A model generated the notes under the pieces. It ran no database searches and had not been told where the DNA came from. It saw nothing but the letters and a program-made list of their open reading frames with translations. Below, one piece after another: positions 42,501 through 54,983 of a stretch of 64,000 bases of DNA. Positions within the stretch are counted from its first letter, which is position 1. Every line of letters starts with the position of its first letter. The translations under genes were made by a program, and so were the position numbers. The stretch comes from Zantedeschia hybrid cultivar (lineage: Eukaryota > Streptophyta > Magnoliopsida > Alismatales > Araceae), in NCBI GenBank assembly GCA_030544215.1, contig JARZZO010000006.1, positions 48,336,501 through 48,400,500 on the forward strand. The letters run 5' to 3'.

Positions 42501-44772
42501 GAATTATCAGAGCCAGGGTTCCATTGTTTCTCGTCCCGTTTCGAGTTCTGAAATTAATTTTTCTGTGTATTATTCCATGCGTTAGTTCGATCCTTTTGCA
42601 GGATCCGTGTTCATGAGATGAACACTAAAGTTAAAATAATTTGATTATTTTTATTTCTGCAAGTTTTTCGAATTTTTTTTTGGGGGGCGTCATCGGCGTG
42701 GCCGGCCAGCGCCGGGGAGGAAGCCGCCGCCCAAACCTGCAACAGATTAGGGTTTCTGTTGTAGGTTGGGGGCGTCGGGTGGGGGGCAGACCGGTCCAAG
42801 GCCGGGCCAAACCGGCTGAGCCGGGCCTGGGGAATGGCCTGGCTGCATTTGGCCCGACTGGGCCTAGCCATGAGCCACGGGTCGGCCTGGTTCGACTAGG
42901 TCCGAACCCTGGCTTATGTTATTGGGCTGGGCCCAATTAATTTCTGCCCATTTGAAACCCCTAAACCCATATAATAATTAAATTGGACTTTGGATTAAAA
43001 TTCAAAAGTTGTTTTGAAAATTTTAAATTATCATTCAATTTTAATTATTTGGGTTTTAATGATTTTAGAATCATTATTATTAACAATTGTTGTTAAGAAT
43101 CATTAATAACAAATTGTTGTTATTGATTTGAATTAATTATTAATTTAAAAGTTAAATTAATATTTAATTCTGATCGACTAATTTAAATGTTAAATTAGTT
43201 ATCATTAGTTAATTGAAATTGATTATTAATTTAAGTGTTAAATTGATAGTTAATTTTGATTAAGTAATATAATAGTTTAATAAATGTTATTAATTATTGA
43301 TTTATGAGTTAAATTAATAATTAATATTAATCCACTAATCTAAGAGTTGGATTAGTGCTTAATTGTTCGTTTGTGTTAATTGTTAGTTTAATAGTTAAAT
43401 TAGTGATTAACACTTATTATTTATCTAGTCTAATTGTTAGATTGATAATTAATAACAAGTTAGAGTTAATTATTAATTTATGTGATAAAGTAATGATTAA
43501 TTTTGTTGGATTAATCTAAGAGTTAGATTAATCTTTAATAGTCTAATTGTTAGATTATTAATGGGGTTTAATCTAAGTGTTAGATTATTAGAAATGCTCT
43601 AATTTGCATGGAATAATCTGGAATTATTAATTTGGAGTGTGTGTGCATGTGATGTGTGTTTAATGCTTTTAAATTTTGATTTAATTGCATCTTAAGTTAA
43701 TAAAATGAGTTTTCGAAATTCAAATACCAATTTTGATTGGATCCCAGCTTTTTGAAAGCCAAAATTATTTATTTTGAAAAACTCATTTGTTTTAGCCATG
43801 TGGTGCGCTGAATCATGTGTGGGATGTTTAAAACACACCGTGGTCATGGATATGCACTTAATTTATTATTCATGTGATGAATGGATTGTGTGGATCGTGG
43901 ATGTATGATTGTTTATTAATTGTTAATAAATAGAGGTATGCGCACCTCTCTCTCTCATACTCCGATGTATTTCTACCTCCCTCTCTCTTGTACTCGCCAT
44001 AAGGCCTTCTTCAATTTACTTGTAATTCTAGAATTATTGTAATCTGATCGAGGCAACCGAGGAAGGAGCGAGGACGATCCACAACTGCAACCAGGAAGGC
44101 GAAAAGATGAAGATCCTTTGCGTATGTGTTTGCAGGTTTATCTAATGTAAATGTTATGTTAGATTGTGTGTGCGTTTGACTGTTGGCTCCAGTCAAACCC
44201 ACTGTGCTATCCATGACCACACTAATGACATGTATGAGATGCATTGTTTTCTTTTGATTATGAATCAAAGCAGGTTATAGTATTTAGTAAATATATACGA
44301 TATATTTATATACTATCACCTAGGAGAGACCAAGATAAAAGTTATCTAAATACCCTCAGATAAACTCTAAGCCGTAATGCAAGTAGTTAAGAACTTACCG
44401 CGTGGTCCACCATCGTTATAGTCATAGGATTCGAATCACTTTAGGCAGGTTTGTTATGCTATCCACAAGGCCTGCTTAATTGGGAGGAGAAACTGTGGCT
44501 ATGACATTAGATGCCTATATGATCGGGGTAGAGGAACCATGTAGCTTTGTTGTGCTATCCACAAGGGCTGCATGCAAATCTATGCTCGTCGCGTAATGAT
44601 GGTTAGCTTAGACCAGAATTAGTGGTTTATTGTGCTATCCACAAGGCCATTAAATCTCTGGGGACCGAAGCTATGATCAGATATTGCAAGGAGTTGCAAG
44701 TCTCATGAGTTGGGTGCTCTCTGATTGTATTACATTTTGTTGTGTTATCCACAAGGCCATTAAATCTCTGGG
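42501..44772 (+). mobile_element. Leader of copia copy D, cut before gag
   Basis: The primer site at 42502-42518 is altered (ATTATCAGAGCCAGG). The GC-rich island (42680-42900) has arms CCTGCAACAG/CTGTTGTAGG. The palindrome array is at 43120-43600. Three full hairpins are at 44442-44478, 44538-44574 and 44619-44653, and a fourth core at 44736-44756 is followed by the wrong 3' arm. The sequence then joins Athila DNA. No coding. Confidence 0.88.
44442..44772 (+). other. Leader hairpin array of copy D with chimeric last hairpin
   Basis: Outer arms of the first three are TAGGCAGG/CCTGCTTA, CATGTAGC/GCTGCATG and TTAGTGG/CCATTAA. The fourth starts like hairpin 4 (ATTACA) but after its core continues CCATTAAATCTCTGGGG, the sequence that follows hairpin 3 at 44647-44664. 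The copy has therefore jumped from one core to another. Confidence 0.85.
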
Positions 44773-46066
44773 GTCCGATAACTTTTCCAGAATCTGATCT
44801 ATGAATGGGAGTGGAAAGTGATCCTTCTTAGTCATGAGATTTAACTTTCAGTAATCAATGCACACTCTCCATCCCGTGGTGGGCCTAGTCGGTACCTCTT
44901 CCCCCTGATCATTCTTGACAACCGTCAATCCGGACTTCTTTAGTACCACTTGAGTTGGCCTGACCCATTTGCTATCCGATATAGGGTAAATGATACCCGC
45001 ATCCAGCCATTTCACAACCTCTTTTTTAACCACGTCTTTCATATTTGGGTTAAGCCGCCTTTGCATCTCCCGACTGGGCGTAGAATTCTCCTCCATATAG
45101 ATATGATGCATGCAAATAGACGGACTAATTCCCTTTAAATCGGCCACCGACCATCTAATGGCACCCTTGTGGTCTTTGAGGACCTCGATTAACTGGGCCT
45201 CCTGCGGCGATGTGAGATTTGCCGCAATGATGACCATGAAAGTTTGGTCCAGGCCCAAGAAGATATACTTGAGAGACTTAGGTAATGGCTTGAGTTCAAG
45301 CTCAGGAGGGTCCTCTAAGGATGGCAAAGCGGGCTCAGATTGTATGGCTGGTAAAGGTTCAACCTTGGCCCAAGATGTTAATGGGCTCGGAGAATCTTTT
45401 AAAGCATTCACTTCCTTTAGATGGTCATGCGTGATCATCGCATTTTCTTCAACCAGATTATCCAAGATATCAATAGTATAACATTTTTCTTCATGATCTG
45501 GATATTGAGATGCTTTGAAGACATTAATCTTGACTTTTTGACCCCCAAATGAAATGTCCATCATGCCAATTTCACAATTTATATTAGCTTTGGCAGTGGC
45601 TAAGAATGGACGACCTAGGATGATCGGGGTGTGAATGAGTTCCTCAGGTAATGCCATATCCAAAATAAGAAAATCCACGAGAAGTCAACAATCACGAACC
45701 TTCATAATAACATCCTCAATTAATCCCCGTGGAGTTTTCACATACCTATCAGCCAACTGCAAGATGATGGATGTGGGCTTTAATTCCCTAATATCAAATT
45801 TCTCATAAATGGCTGTTGGCAAGAGGTTCAAACTAGCACCTAAATCGAATAAAGCTCTATCAAATGTAACTCCACCTAAGTCACATGAGATCAAACGTGC
45901 TCCTAGATCCTTCAACTTCTTGGGAAGATGATTCATCACAATCGCACTCACATCTTCTGAAAGCCGAACCTTTTCGGGTGCCATTCTAGATTCTCTTCTT
46001 GGAGTACATAATTCCTTGAGGAACTTAGCATAAGCTGGCATATGCTTGATGGCATCGAGGAGTGGA
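44773..46066 (-). pseudogene. Athila-type gypsy protease and RT start
   Basis: Minus strand from about 46053 to 44773. It has the end of Gag (PAYAKFLKELC), a gypsy protease with the DLGASLNLLP form of the active site, a hydrophobic stretch ending PIILGRPFL, a linker, then RT start (WLDAGIIYPISDSKWVRPTQ, GWRVCIDY). In-frame stops are near 45682-45684 and 44848-44850. RT ends abruptly after the LDQIL-like segment at the join with copia leader D. The missing RT catalytic part, RNase H and integrase start would lie between this fragment and the one at 8524. Confidence 0.9.
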
Positions 46067-47473
46067 TGTTAGAATTGGGTGGCCTCAAAGCCAATCATTG
46101 TACATTCTAGTTCAGATTATTAATAAAGGCAATCATTTCTTCATTTAATAGTTCTCGAAAAACGACTATCGTAATGAAGGTCCATAGACAAATGTATGGG
46201 ATATTGAATCATGATGAGTTCATGATAGTGAGATCAATATCCTAAGGCAATTGTCTTAAATAGCTCTCGATCATAGGATATTTGAGATGGACATTAAATA
46301 TCCGATAAGATCGACACAAGTTATGTCTGCTCATGTGATGAGGGTGAATGATCTCACATTCACTCGTGTGGACCATTGTATCTTGATTTTCTGACTTGTG
46401 GACTTTAACCATTAAGTCCACTATAATCGGTCTTTCAGATACAGTGGAAAGCTTGCGAAGGTAATTGAGGATCACTCACTCTTGGTATAAGACTGGAGAG
46501 AGAATGTCCCATGGATGTGTACACAGAAATCCCTGGCCATGGTCAAATGAAAGAGATGTCTTTCTAGATATTAACTATGTACTCGAATCCATCTGGATAA
46601 TGCGATAGAGGGTTTGACTATAAAACCATACCCTTGCGTTATTGGGACATTGCATGAGTGAAGGATTATATCTGTGCGGCATCTGCAGACGGAAAGGTTC
46701 AATTGAAGGGAACAGTATCCCTTATATCTTCTGGGATCATGAGGTAGTGTTTGGTGCTGTTCATGATTAGAAGGCCAAGTGATTTGATCATCAGATGATA
46801 ATTCACTTGTTTATTAAATTAATCATTTAACATATGATGTTTAAATGTTAATTAATAAATATTAAACTCAAGAAACAGTTCTAAGTTTAATGGGCCTGCA
46901 ACCGGACTGATATATGGGCCTAGAGGGTCACACACATAAGAGTTCTCGTCAGACGGTGAGAGACGTTAAATTTCATGCTTATCTAGGTTTTTATGAAAAG
47001 CCGCAGGAAAAACATGAAGATTTAATGGAGAATTATCCAAGGCCAAACTCTTGGATAATCATGAAGATTATTCCTTGTGCTTATCCTTATTTCTATATAA
47101 GGAGGGCCAAGGGGGAGGGGTAAAAAGGTTGGTTGGACGAATTTTTACCCCAGATTCTCACTCTCCTCTCTCTCTCTCCTTCTCTCTCTCTTGGAGTGGA
47201 TCTATCTCTCTCCGCGCATGGTGGATTTGAGATCTGGTCGGAGCACTCAAGTCAAGGAGGAAATCGCGTCTGCTGCGGGAACTCGTGTGGATACCTCTAG
47301 AGATCGTGCGCGTGCGCGATTACCGAGTCGGCATCATCCACGGGAGATTCGAAACCCCGCAAAGGTGAAGAACTGTTCTTCCCGCGTTAAATTTTAATGT
47401 CCGTTTTACGACCCCAGCAACCGATACAATGGAATCATTTTTATTTCCGTTGCGTTCTTGACGATTCCTAACA
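46067..47473 (+). repeat. Family-B LTR of copia copy F
   Basis: TGTTAGAATTGGG to TTCCTAACA, 1407 bp, shorter than B's LTRs owing to a deletion near 46374 and smaller ones. It has a TATA box CTATATAAGG (47093-47102) and GA/CT-rich runs near 47160-47190. It is inserted into the Athila fragment; the possible target site GTGGA precedes it but no right end exists. Confidence 0.88.
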
Positions 47474-47698
47474 GTGGTATCAGAGCCAGGTTTGCTGGTT
47501 CGGTCGTAAAACGGCATCGTTTTGCGTGATTTTCTCGTTATGCGTGAAGAACCCGTATTGTACGTGTTCTTGTGTTTAATCCGATTAAAAATGACAGAAT
47601 TGTGTTCATATGATGAACACAAATAATTTGATTATTTTTCTGTAATTTTTCGGATTTTATTTGGGTTTTTCGAAGTTCTTCGTGGGACGACGAACGGG
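47474..47698 (+). mobile_element. Leader fragment of copy F with primer site
   Basis: TGGTATCAGAGCCAGG at 47475-47490, then about 210 bp matching the B leader read from 18657 downward, ending at GAACGGGG. The next base belongs to element E. The junction shares GGG with both sides. Confidence 0.88.
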
Positions 47699-49084
47699 GG
47701 GTACTCTGTTCAGTAGGTATGCTGCTGACTCTAGAGCATACCCCTAGAGGGACACTGGTAATCCTGAAAAACTCATCATGGATCGCACCATGTCCAACAA
47801 GGTGCGATTCCTCCTTTCTGATACACCATTCATTTGTGGTGTATATGGAGGGGTCAGCTGAGAAAGGATACCATTATCCTTTAAGAATTGTGTGAAGTTA
47901 GTAGTCAAGTATTCTCCTCCTCGATCTGATCAAAGAGCTTTAATACTCTTTCCTAACTACTTCTCCACCTCATTCTTGAACTCCTTGAACTTCTCAAATG
48001 CTTCCGACTTGTACTTCATTAAGTACACATAGCCGAATCTTGAGAAGTCATCGGTGAACGTGATGAAGTATGAAAAGCCACCTTTGACTTGGGTAAACAT
48101 GGGACCACATACTTCCGAATGTATTAGTTCCAGAATGTCCTTGGCACGTTCTCCATGTCCACTAAATGAAGATTTTGCCATCTTTCCCATAAGGCAGGAT
48201 TCGCATGTTGCAAACGATTCATAATCGAATGCTGTTAAGTAACCATGCTTGTGCAACTTTTGCAACCTGCTTTCGCCAATGTGCCCAAGTCTACAATGCC
48301 ACATGTAGGCTTGGTTCACACAATTCTTACTCTTCTTAAGAGCATTATCAATTTGAAGATTGTAATAAGAAACATCTAAGAGATATAGACCATTGACCAA
48401 AGATGCCGAAGCTATTGATTTATTACCATAATAAATCGAACAACTTCTATTCTCAATAGTCAACCTATATCCTATCTTGTCCAAACAAGATATTGATATG
48501 ATGTTCTTTATTATGCTAGGAACATAATAACAATCCTCTAATAGTAAGGTGTCTCCCGATGGAAGCTTGAGGTTTGTCGTCCCAACAGCAATCGCCGCAA
48601 CTTTTGCGCCGTTTCCTAGCCTCAATTCCACCGCACCTTGTCTCAGCTTGCGCTTACTTGTCAGCATCTGCACATCATGGCAGATATGAGAAGCACATCC
48701 GGTATCTAATACTCAAGATGTGGAATCTCTCACTGAGAAGTTGATATCTATCATATAGATATCTGAAGCTTTAGACAGCTTCACTCTTCCATGAGCTTTA
48801 TCATTAAGGAACTCCTTGCAGTTCCTCTTCCAGTGACCATACTGCTTATAGTAGAAGCAGTCACCCTTCACTACTCTTTTACCTTTGTCCTTCGATCCTT
48901 TATCGTTAGCTGTCATTCTTGCTTCAGGGGCATCCAATGCCGATTCAGCAAGAGGATCAGCTCCAGGGACAAAGTCAATGTGCTCAGATCTGAAGACATT
49001 GTTCAGGTTTCTGAACCAATCCGAGTAGATCAGGTAAGTCAAAAGGGCATCAAGTATGCCACGGAGTGCGTTATTCGACAACAT
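47699..49084 (-). pseudogene. Gag, protease and integrase part, element E
   Basis: 49084-48713 is the capsid-deleted Gag with the C-x2-Y zinc-knuckle relic. An in-frame stop replaces the Trp just before VLDTGC of protease. 48673-47957 carries the protease end, HCRLGHIG and the first integrase motif, ending at an in-frame TAG. From there to 47699 the integrase motif GVSERRNR is still readable. It shares the Gag deletion with A and C. Confidence 0.88.
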
Positions 49085-49269
49085 AATTCCCTACAGGAGA
49101 TAAGTAAAATCTATTTAGTAGATGTTCAATTTTTAAAATTTAAAACAAGACAAGGTCTTTTGTTCAAGTTTAACTCCCACTAATTTTCGATGAACTGTAT
49201 AACCCTCAGTTATACAGAACGGGAGACGCCGACAGTCTCCTAGTGAGGATCAAAATCTCAAAGACTTGC

Positions 49270-49589
49270 ACTACAGCCTTGTGGATAGCACAACAAACTG
49301 TAATACAAACAGAGAGCACCCAACTCATGGGACTTTCAACTCCTTGCAATATCTGATCATAGCTTCGGTCCCCAGAGATTTAGTGGCCCTGTGGATAGAA
49401 CAACAAACCACTAATTCTAGTCTAAGCTAACCATAATTACGCGACGAGCATAGATTTGCATGCAGCCCTTGTGGATAGCACAACAAAGCTACATGGTTCC
49501 TCTACGCCGATCTATAGGCATCAAATGCCATAGCCACAGTTTCTCCTCCCAATTAAGCAGGCCTTGTGGATAGCACAACAAACCTGCCT
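49270..49589 (-). other. Leader array of four hairpins, element E
   Basis: Hairpins are at 49270-49304, 49380-49414, 49459-49495 and 49555-49589. Arms include the perfect TTAGTGG/CCACTAA, which in element A is TTAATGG/CCACTAA (a G-U pair in the RNA). The second core has two changes (CCCTGTGG and AGAACAAC). The array ends 186 nt before gag, as in A and C. Confidence 0.87.
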
Positions 49590-50439
49590 AAAGTGATTCC
49601 AATCCTATGACTATAACGATAGTGGACCACGCGGTAAGTTCTTAACTACTCACGTTACGGCTTAGAGTTTATCTGAGGGTATTTAGATAACTTTTATCTT
49701 GGTCTCTCCTAGGTGATAGTATATAGATATATCGTATGTATTTACTAAATACTATAACCTGCTTTGATTCATAATCAAAATAAAACAATGCATCTCATAC
49801 ATGTCATTAGTGTGGTCATGGATAGCACAGTGGGTTTCATTGGAGCCATCAGTCAAACGCACACACAATCTAACACAACAATTATATTAGATAACCTGCA
49901 AACACATAGGCAACAGATCTCCATCTTTTTGCCTTCCTGGTTGCAGCTATGGATCGTCCTCGCTCCTTCCTCGGTTGCCTCGATCATATTACATTTAAAT
50001 TCTAGAATTTATAAGTAAATTGAAGAAGGCCTTATCGCGAGTACAAGAGAGAGAGGGAGGTAGAAATACATCGGAGTATGAGAGAGAGAGGTGCGCAGAC
50101 CTCTATTTATTAACAATTAATAATCAAACATACATCCACGATCCACACAATCCATTCATCACATGAATAATAAATTAAGTGCATATCTATGACCATAGTG
50201 TGTTTTAAACATTCCACACATGATTCAGCGCATCACATGGCTAAAACAAATGAGTTTTCAAAATAAATAAGTTTTGGCTTTCAAAAAGCTGGGATCCAAT
50301 CAAAATTGGTGTTTGAATTTCGAAAAACTCATTTTATTAAGTTAACATGCAATTAAATTTATATTTAAAAGCATTAAACACACATCACATGCGCACACAC
50401 TCCGAATTAATAATTCCAGATTATTCCATGCAAATTAGA

Positions 50440-50960
50440 ACAATTCTAATAATCTTACACTTAGATTAAACCCCATTAATAATCTAACAATTAGACTATT
50501 TGAAAGACTAATCTAACTCTTAGATTAATCCAACTAAGTTAATTAATAATTTAACACTTAAATTAATAATCAACCAAATTAATTATTAACTACTAATCTA
50601 ACATTTAGATCAGTTAATTAATATTAATTAGTAATTTAACACTTAAATTATTAATTAACACTAATTAACTAATAACTATAATCTAACAATTAGATTAGAA
50701 GATTAAAGTTAATCATTAATTTAACCCTTAAATTAATAACTAACAGTTAATCATAAATACTACTAATTTAACACTTAAATTAGTCATTTAAGTTAATTAT
50801 TAATTTAACAATTAAATTAATAACTAACGCAAATATTAATTAACAATTAGTTGAAATAACAATTAATAATCTAACTATTAGATTAATAATTATTAATTAC
50901 TAATTTAACCATTAAATTAGTTTTATTGAGATTAATCATTAGTTTAACTATTAAACTAAC
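50440..50960 (-). repeat. Array of short palindromes in AT-rich leader, element E
   Basis: Repeated units such as TAATTTAACACTTAAATTA, AATCTAACTCTTAGATT and TAATCTAACAATTAGATTA, as in A, C and D. Confidence 0.75.
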
Positions 50961-51109
50961 AATTAACAGTAATCAATTGACAACTAATTGTTAATCAAAA
51001 AATTGATTCAAAATCATTAATTAAAAGGCCCAATTAAATAAATTTGAACAATTAAATTTCAAAACAATTTTAAAATTTAAAATTTAGTTCAAATTTTATT
51101 TATAATTTA

Positions 51110-51510
51110 AATGGGCTCATTGGGGTTTATTGGGGTTTCATGTGAAGGGGCTCAACCTAAAGAGCCAACTGGCTGGAGCTACAATCGAGCCTGGGCTCGG
51201 TCAGGGCCCGACCCAGGGTCACTGGGCTCGAGCCAGGGCCCGGGCCCCTGGCCCAGGCGCCCCTGGCTCGCCCAGCCGGCCGGTCCAACCGGTTGGACCG
51301 GCCCCGAGCCGGTTCCCCCCCTTACCTGCAACCCGACGCAGATCCAGATCTGCAGAACCCTAGCCGGCGGCGGCGGGGCTTGTGCAGCGGCGGCGCCGCC
51401 CGGCGGCAGGGCCCTCGGCGCCGGCCGGTGACACCTCTGTCGCCGGCGGGCTCTCCGGCGCTGGCATGCCCTCTGGTGGGCTCCTCATAGAGCTGTAGAT
51501 CAAGTCCTTT
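51110..51510 (-). other. GC-rich island of leader, element E
   Basis: GGGCTCGAGCC and CCGGTCCAACCGG inverted motifs near 51220-51305, then CCGGCGGCGG sequence. Open frames here are low-complexity and not conserved in the other copies, so not called as genes. Confidence 0.6.
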
Positions 51511-51876
51511 AAACACCAAAAATTGGTTTTTCACATCTTGAGGAAGGGGGAAAATTTCCGGCTGCCTCCATTGGCCTCTCTGTTGCTTGCCAAGAACCAA
51601 GGGAAGACCGGAGACATTCCCCGACAGATCTAGATCTGGGTTTGTCCATCCCAACGTTTGGGATGCCGGAATGAAGCCACTGCAAGCCCCAATCTTCATC
51701 GCATGAAGAACCCCGAAAAAACACCCCAATCAAATATCGAAAATTGCAGAAACATAATATGATTATTAGTGTTCATCTCATGAACACAGATCCTGCAAAA
51801 ATCGACTTTTAAGCATGGAATTAAATCATGAAAATTTAATTTCGGAGACCGAAACGGGACGAGAAACAGTGGAACC

Positions 51877-51891
51877 TGGCTTTGATACCAC
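51877..51891 (-). promoter_or_regulatory. Primer binding site of element E
   Basis: Minus strand TGGTATCAAAGCCAGG, the Met-tRNA site with one change, adjoining the LTR start at 51892. Confidence 0.9.
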
Positions 51892-53442
51892 TGTTGGCTT
51901 TTCTCGGTTTCTCGGGATCGCTCACGCAGCGGAAAATAAAATTATTTACAGCGATCCGTTCTCGTTTCGGAATCAAAAAAACGATAATCGGATTATCGAA
52001 GTTCTCACCGTGTACGGATTCAAATCCGCAGCCGTTCGGTTCCGTCGGTGTGACACCGCAAGCCGCGCAAGCGCCCGGCCTCTAGCGAAGTCCACGCGAT
52101 CCTCCCCGCGACGGATATCCTCGAGTTCCTCGTTCTTCACAGCCCACGAAGCCTCCGCCAGTCGCCACAATGATCGCCGCAACACGCGGACGATTCCCCG
52201 TCGAACGGGATTCAGAGAAGCGGCAGAGCAGATCTGGATCTGCCTGGACGGCAGAGGAAGACAGAAACTGAGGAGGGGCGGCTAGGGTTAGCAGCGGCTT
52301 GGCCTGCTCAGCCCGTTCGCTATGTTTTATACTAACCGCGCGGTTTTTCATAAAAACCCCCGATTTGTATAAAACCCACTTATTTATCCATCGCCTTAAG
52401 AATCCTTTGCGTGTGACCCTCTAGGCCCAAGAACCAATCCAGTTAATGGCCCAACAAGCCCAGTGACTCCTCACTGGTTTTATTAATTAATTAATAACCC
52501 TTTATTAATCAATTAATCAATCGAATTGATGTCGCACATCAAATTCGACCGGGCCTCCGATTACGTTGGGTGCCAAGCAACACCGCGTGAACCCGGAAGG
52601 TATTTGGGGTTAAGTAACCCACTCTTGGAACCTTTCCGCCGACAGTTACCGCATGGATATAATCCTTCATTCGTACAATGCTCTCGAGTCAACTCAGGGT
52701 ATGGCGAGCTGTCAAACCCTAACCGGTCGACTCACTTGGATTGGATGCCGCTGATGAATATCGGAAAACTCCTTTCCCGATATTATCGTCCGCCCTGGAC
52801 AGGGACTTTCGTGCATCCTTCTTAGAGCATTCTCTCTCTAAGTACCGAGAGCGAATGATTCCTTATTGACACACAATTCCCTTCGACGGTATTCCGCTGT
52901 ACCCAATCCTTGGCGTATAGAATCTCGTGGCTAGAGATTCGTAAACAAAGGTCAAAGCACAGAAGTCCACTGCCAAGGTGTCCTTGGTGTCTCAGGTCCG
53001 AGGACCATCCACGCAACTGCGACAATAGAATCAAGCCGGTTGAGAGTGAGGTACAATACCATCCAGCGATTCAGTCGGATCAGTTCAGTGAACTCATTCT
53101 CCAATGAGCACCTACAGATTCGCCTTAGTATCTCCACACAAGTGACTTATGAGACCAGTCGCCCTCATCATATGAGTAGGAGTAATCTGTACTAATCTAA
53201 CCGGATATCCGATGTCCTTCTCGGATATCCTTCGACTAGGAACGATTAAGAATATGTGTGTTTAAGTGATCAGTCTCATTAGTATGATCTCACCATAATC
53301 TGATCACCATAGCACATATTCATGGACTTCAATATGAAACGATAATTAATGCGATTTACACATAATGAATATTATGCCATTTTATTAATAAATGAACGAG
53401 ATTTACATAGTCAGATTGGCTTGCAGGCCACCTAAACTAACA
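51892..53442 (-). repeat. 5' LTR of element E
   Basis: TGTTGGC to CTAAACTAACA, 1551 bp, full length. The U3 hairpin at 53203-53230 is perfect. The palindrome at about 52013-52030 is mutated (TACGGATTCAAATCCGCA). Confidence 0.92.
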
Positions 53443-54983
53443 ACCATGGCTCTTTCGCTTGCGCAATCACTCCATTGTTGTGGCACAACAGCGGAACAGG
53501 CTCAGAGATGCTAGGAACTACGCCGAGGTCGGTGATGAATTTCTTCAACCATACTGCTTCTTTGGTGGCTTCAGCTGCAGTGATATACTCAGCTTCAGTC
53601 GTCGAATCTGTAGTGGTTACTTGCTTAGAACTCTTTCAGCACACTGCGCCTCCATTCAAAGTAAACACGAATCCAGATGTTGAGTTGCTATCATCTGGAT
53701 CTGACTGGAAACTTGAGTCAGTAAAGCCTCGCAGTTTCAAGTCACCTCCTCCATAGATAAGAAACATATCGTTAGTTCTTCTCAAGTACTTAAGGATACA
53801 TTTCACTGCCTTCCAGTGCTTTTCGCCTGGATTAGCCTGAAATATGCTCGTAACACTTATAGCAAATGCAACATCAGGCCGTGTACATAGCATGGCATAC
53901 ATGACAGAGCCTATGGCAGAGGCATAGGATATTCTATCCATGAATGCCCTCTCATTAGGAGTCTTAGGAGACTGCTCCTTTGAGAGATTAATTCCATGTC
54001 TCATCGGTATGAGACCTCTCTTGGAATTTTTCATGCCAAACCTTTTGACTATGGTATCTATGTACAAGGATTGGGTCATTCCAAGCATCCTCTTTGATCT
54101 ATCTCTATAGATCCGTATTCCCAATACGTAGGATGCTTCTCCCAAATCCTTCATGGAGAAGTTTTTCGACAGCCAGATCTTTACTAATTACATCATAGCT
54201 ATATCATTCCCAATGAGTAGTATATCATCTACGTAAAGAACTAGAAAAGTGACTGCACTCCCACTGGTCTTCTTGTACACACAAGGCTCATCTTCATTCT
54301 TAATGAAGTCATAAGACATGACAGTCTCGTCAAATCTTATGTTCAAGCTCTGAGAAGCCTGCTTCAGTCCATAAATGGATCTCTGAAGCTTGCACACTTT
54401 ATCTGGATATTCTTTGGATGTGAAACCTTCTGGTTGTATCATATACACCTCTTCCTCAAGGTTACCATTGAGGAAGGCAGTCTTCACATCCATCTGCGTG
54501 ATTTCATAATCAAAATGTGCAGCAATGACGAGTAGAACTCTGTTCGATTTTATCATGGCAACAGGTGAGAAAGTCTCGTCATAGTCAATTCCTTGCCTTT
54601 CACGATATCCCTTTGCCACCAACCTTTCCTTATAAGTGTCGATCCGTCCATCACCACCGATCTTTCTCTTAAAGATCCACTTGCAATCGATGGGTACAAT
54701 ATCCTCGGGCAAGTCCTCCAAGTTCCAAACTTGGTTGGTGTACATAGACTGGATTTATGAGTTCATGGCTTCTCGCCATTTCTCGGCTTCTGGGCCTTCT
54801 ATGGCCTCCTAGTAGGTTTTATGATCATCATCCTCATTATATTCTACCTTAGACTCACCTTCAGCGATATGTCCCACATATCGTTCTGGTAGTCTAGGTA
54901 CTCTACCAGATCTACGAGGCTCATGTGTGTGTACCTGAACAGATTTAGGAACTGATATCTCATCTGATGATAACGCAACTGTA
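53443..54983 (-). pseudogene. Copia pol fragment G (RT and RNase H)
   Basis: Minus strand, family A. 54997-54809 is the integrase-RT linker (first codons are junction sequence). 54745-54188 is RT with WIFKRKIGGDG, MDVKTAFLNG and YVDDILLIG. 54154-53636 is the RT end and RNase H start, and RNase H continues to 53446. In-frame stops are near 54806, 54746, 54185 and 53633. The 3' end of pol is cut by LTR E, the 5' end by LTR fragment H. Confidence 0.88.

Larger units (their letters stand above)
47699..53442 (-). mobile_element. Ty1/copia element E (3' half missing)
   Basis: Minus strand: complete LTR (51892-53442), primer site, leader, Gag-protease and integrase, cut inside integrase at 47699. 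RT, RNase H and 3' LTR are absent. Family A. Stops lie near 48715 and 47955. The right LTR end directly touches pol fragment G. Confidence 0.9.

Noticed and set aside
51111..51431. Possible captured gene in the GC-rich leader islands (also 7263-7629, 17904-18212, 34199-34574, 42641-42940)
   Set aside because: Low-complexity Gly/Pro/Arg-rich frames, different in each copy, with no conserved frame.
53443..53447. Target duplication ACCAT for element E
   Set aside because: The other end of E is truncated, so no second copy can exist to confirm it.
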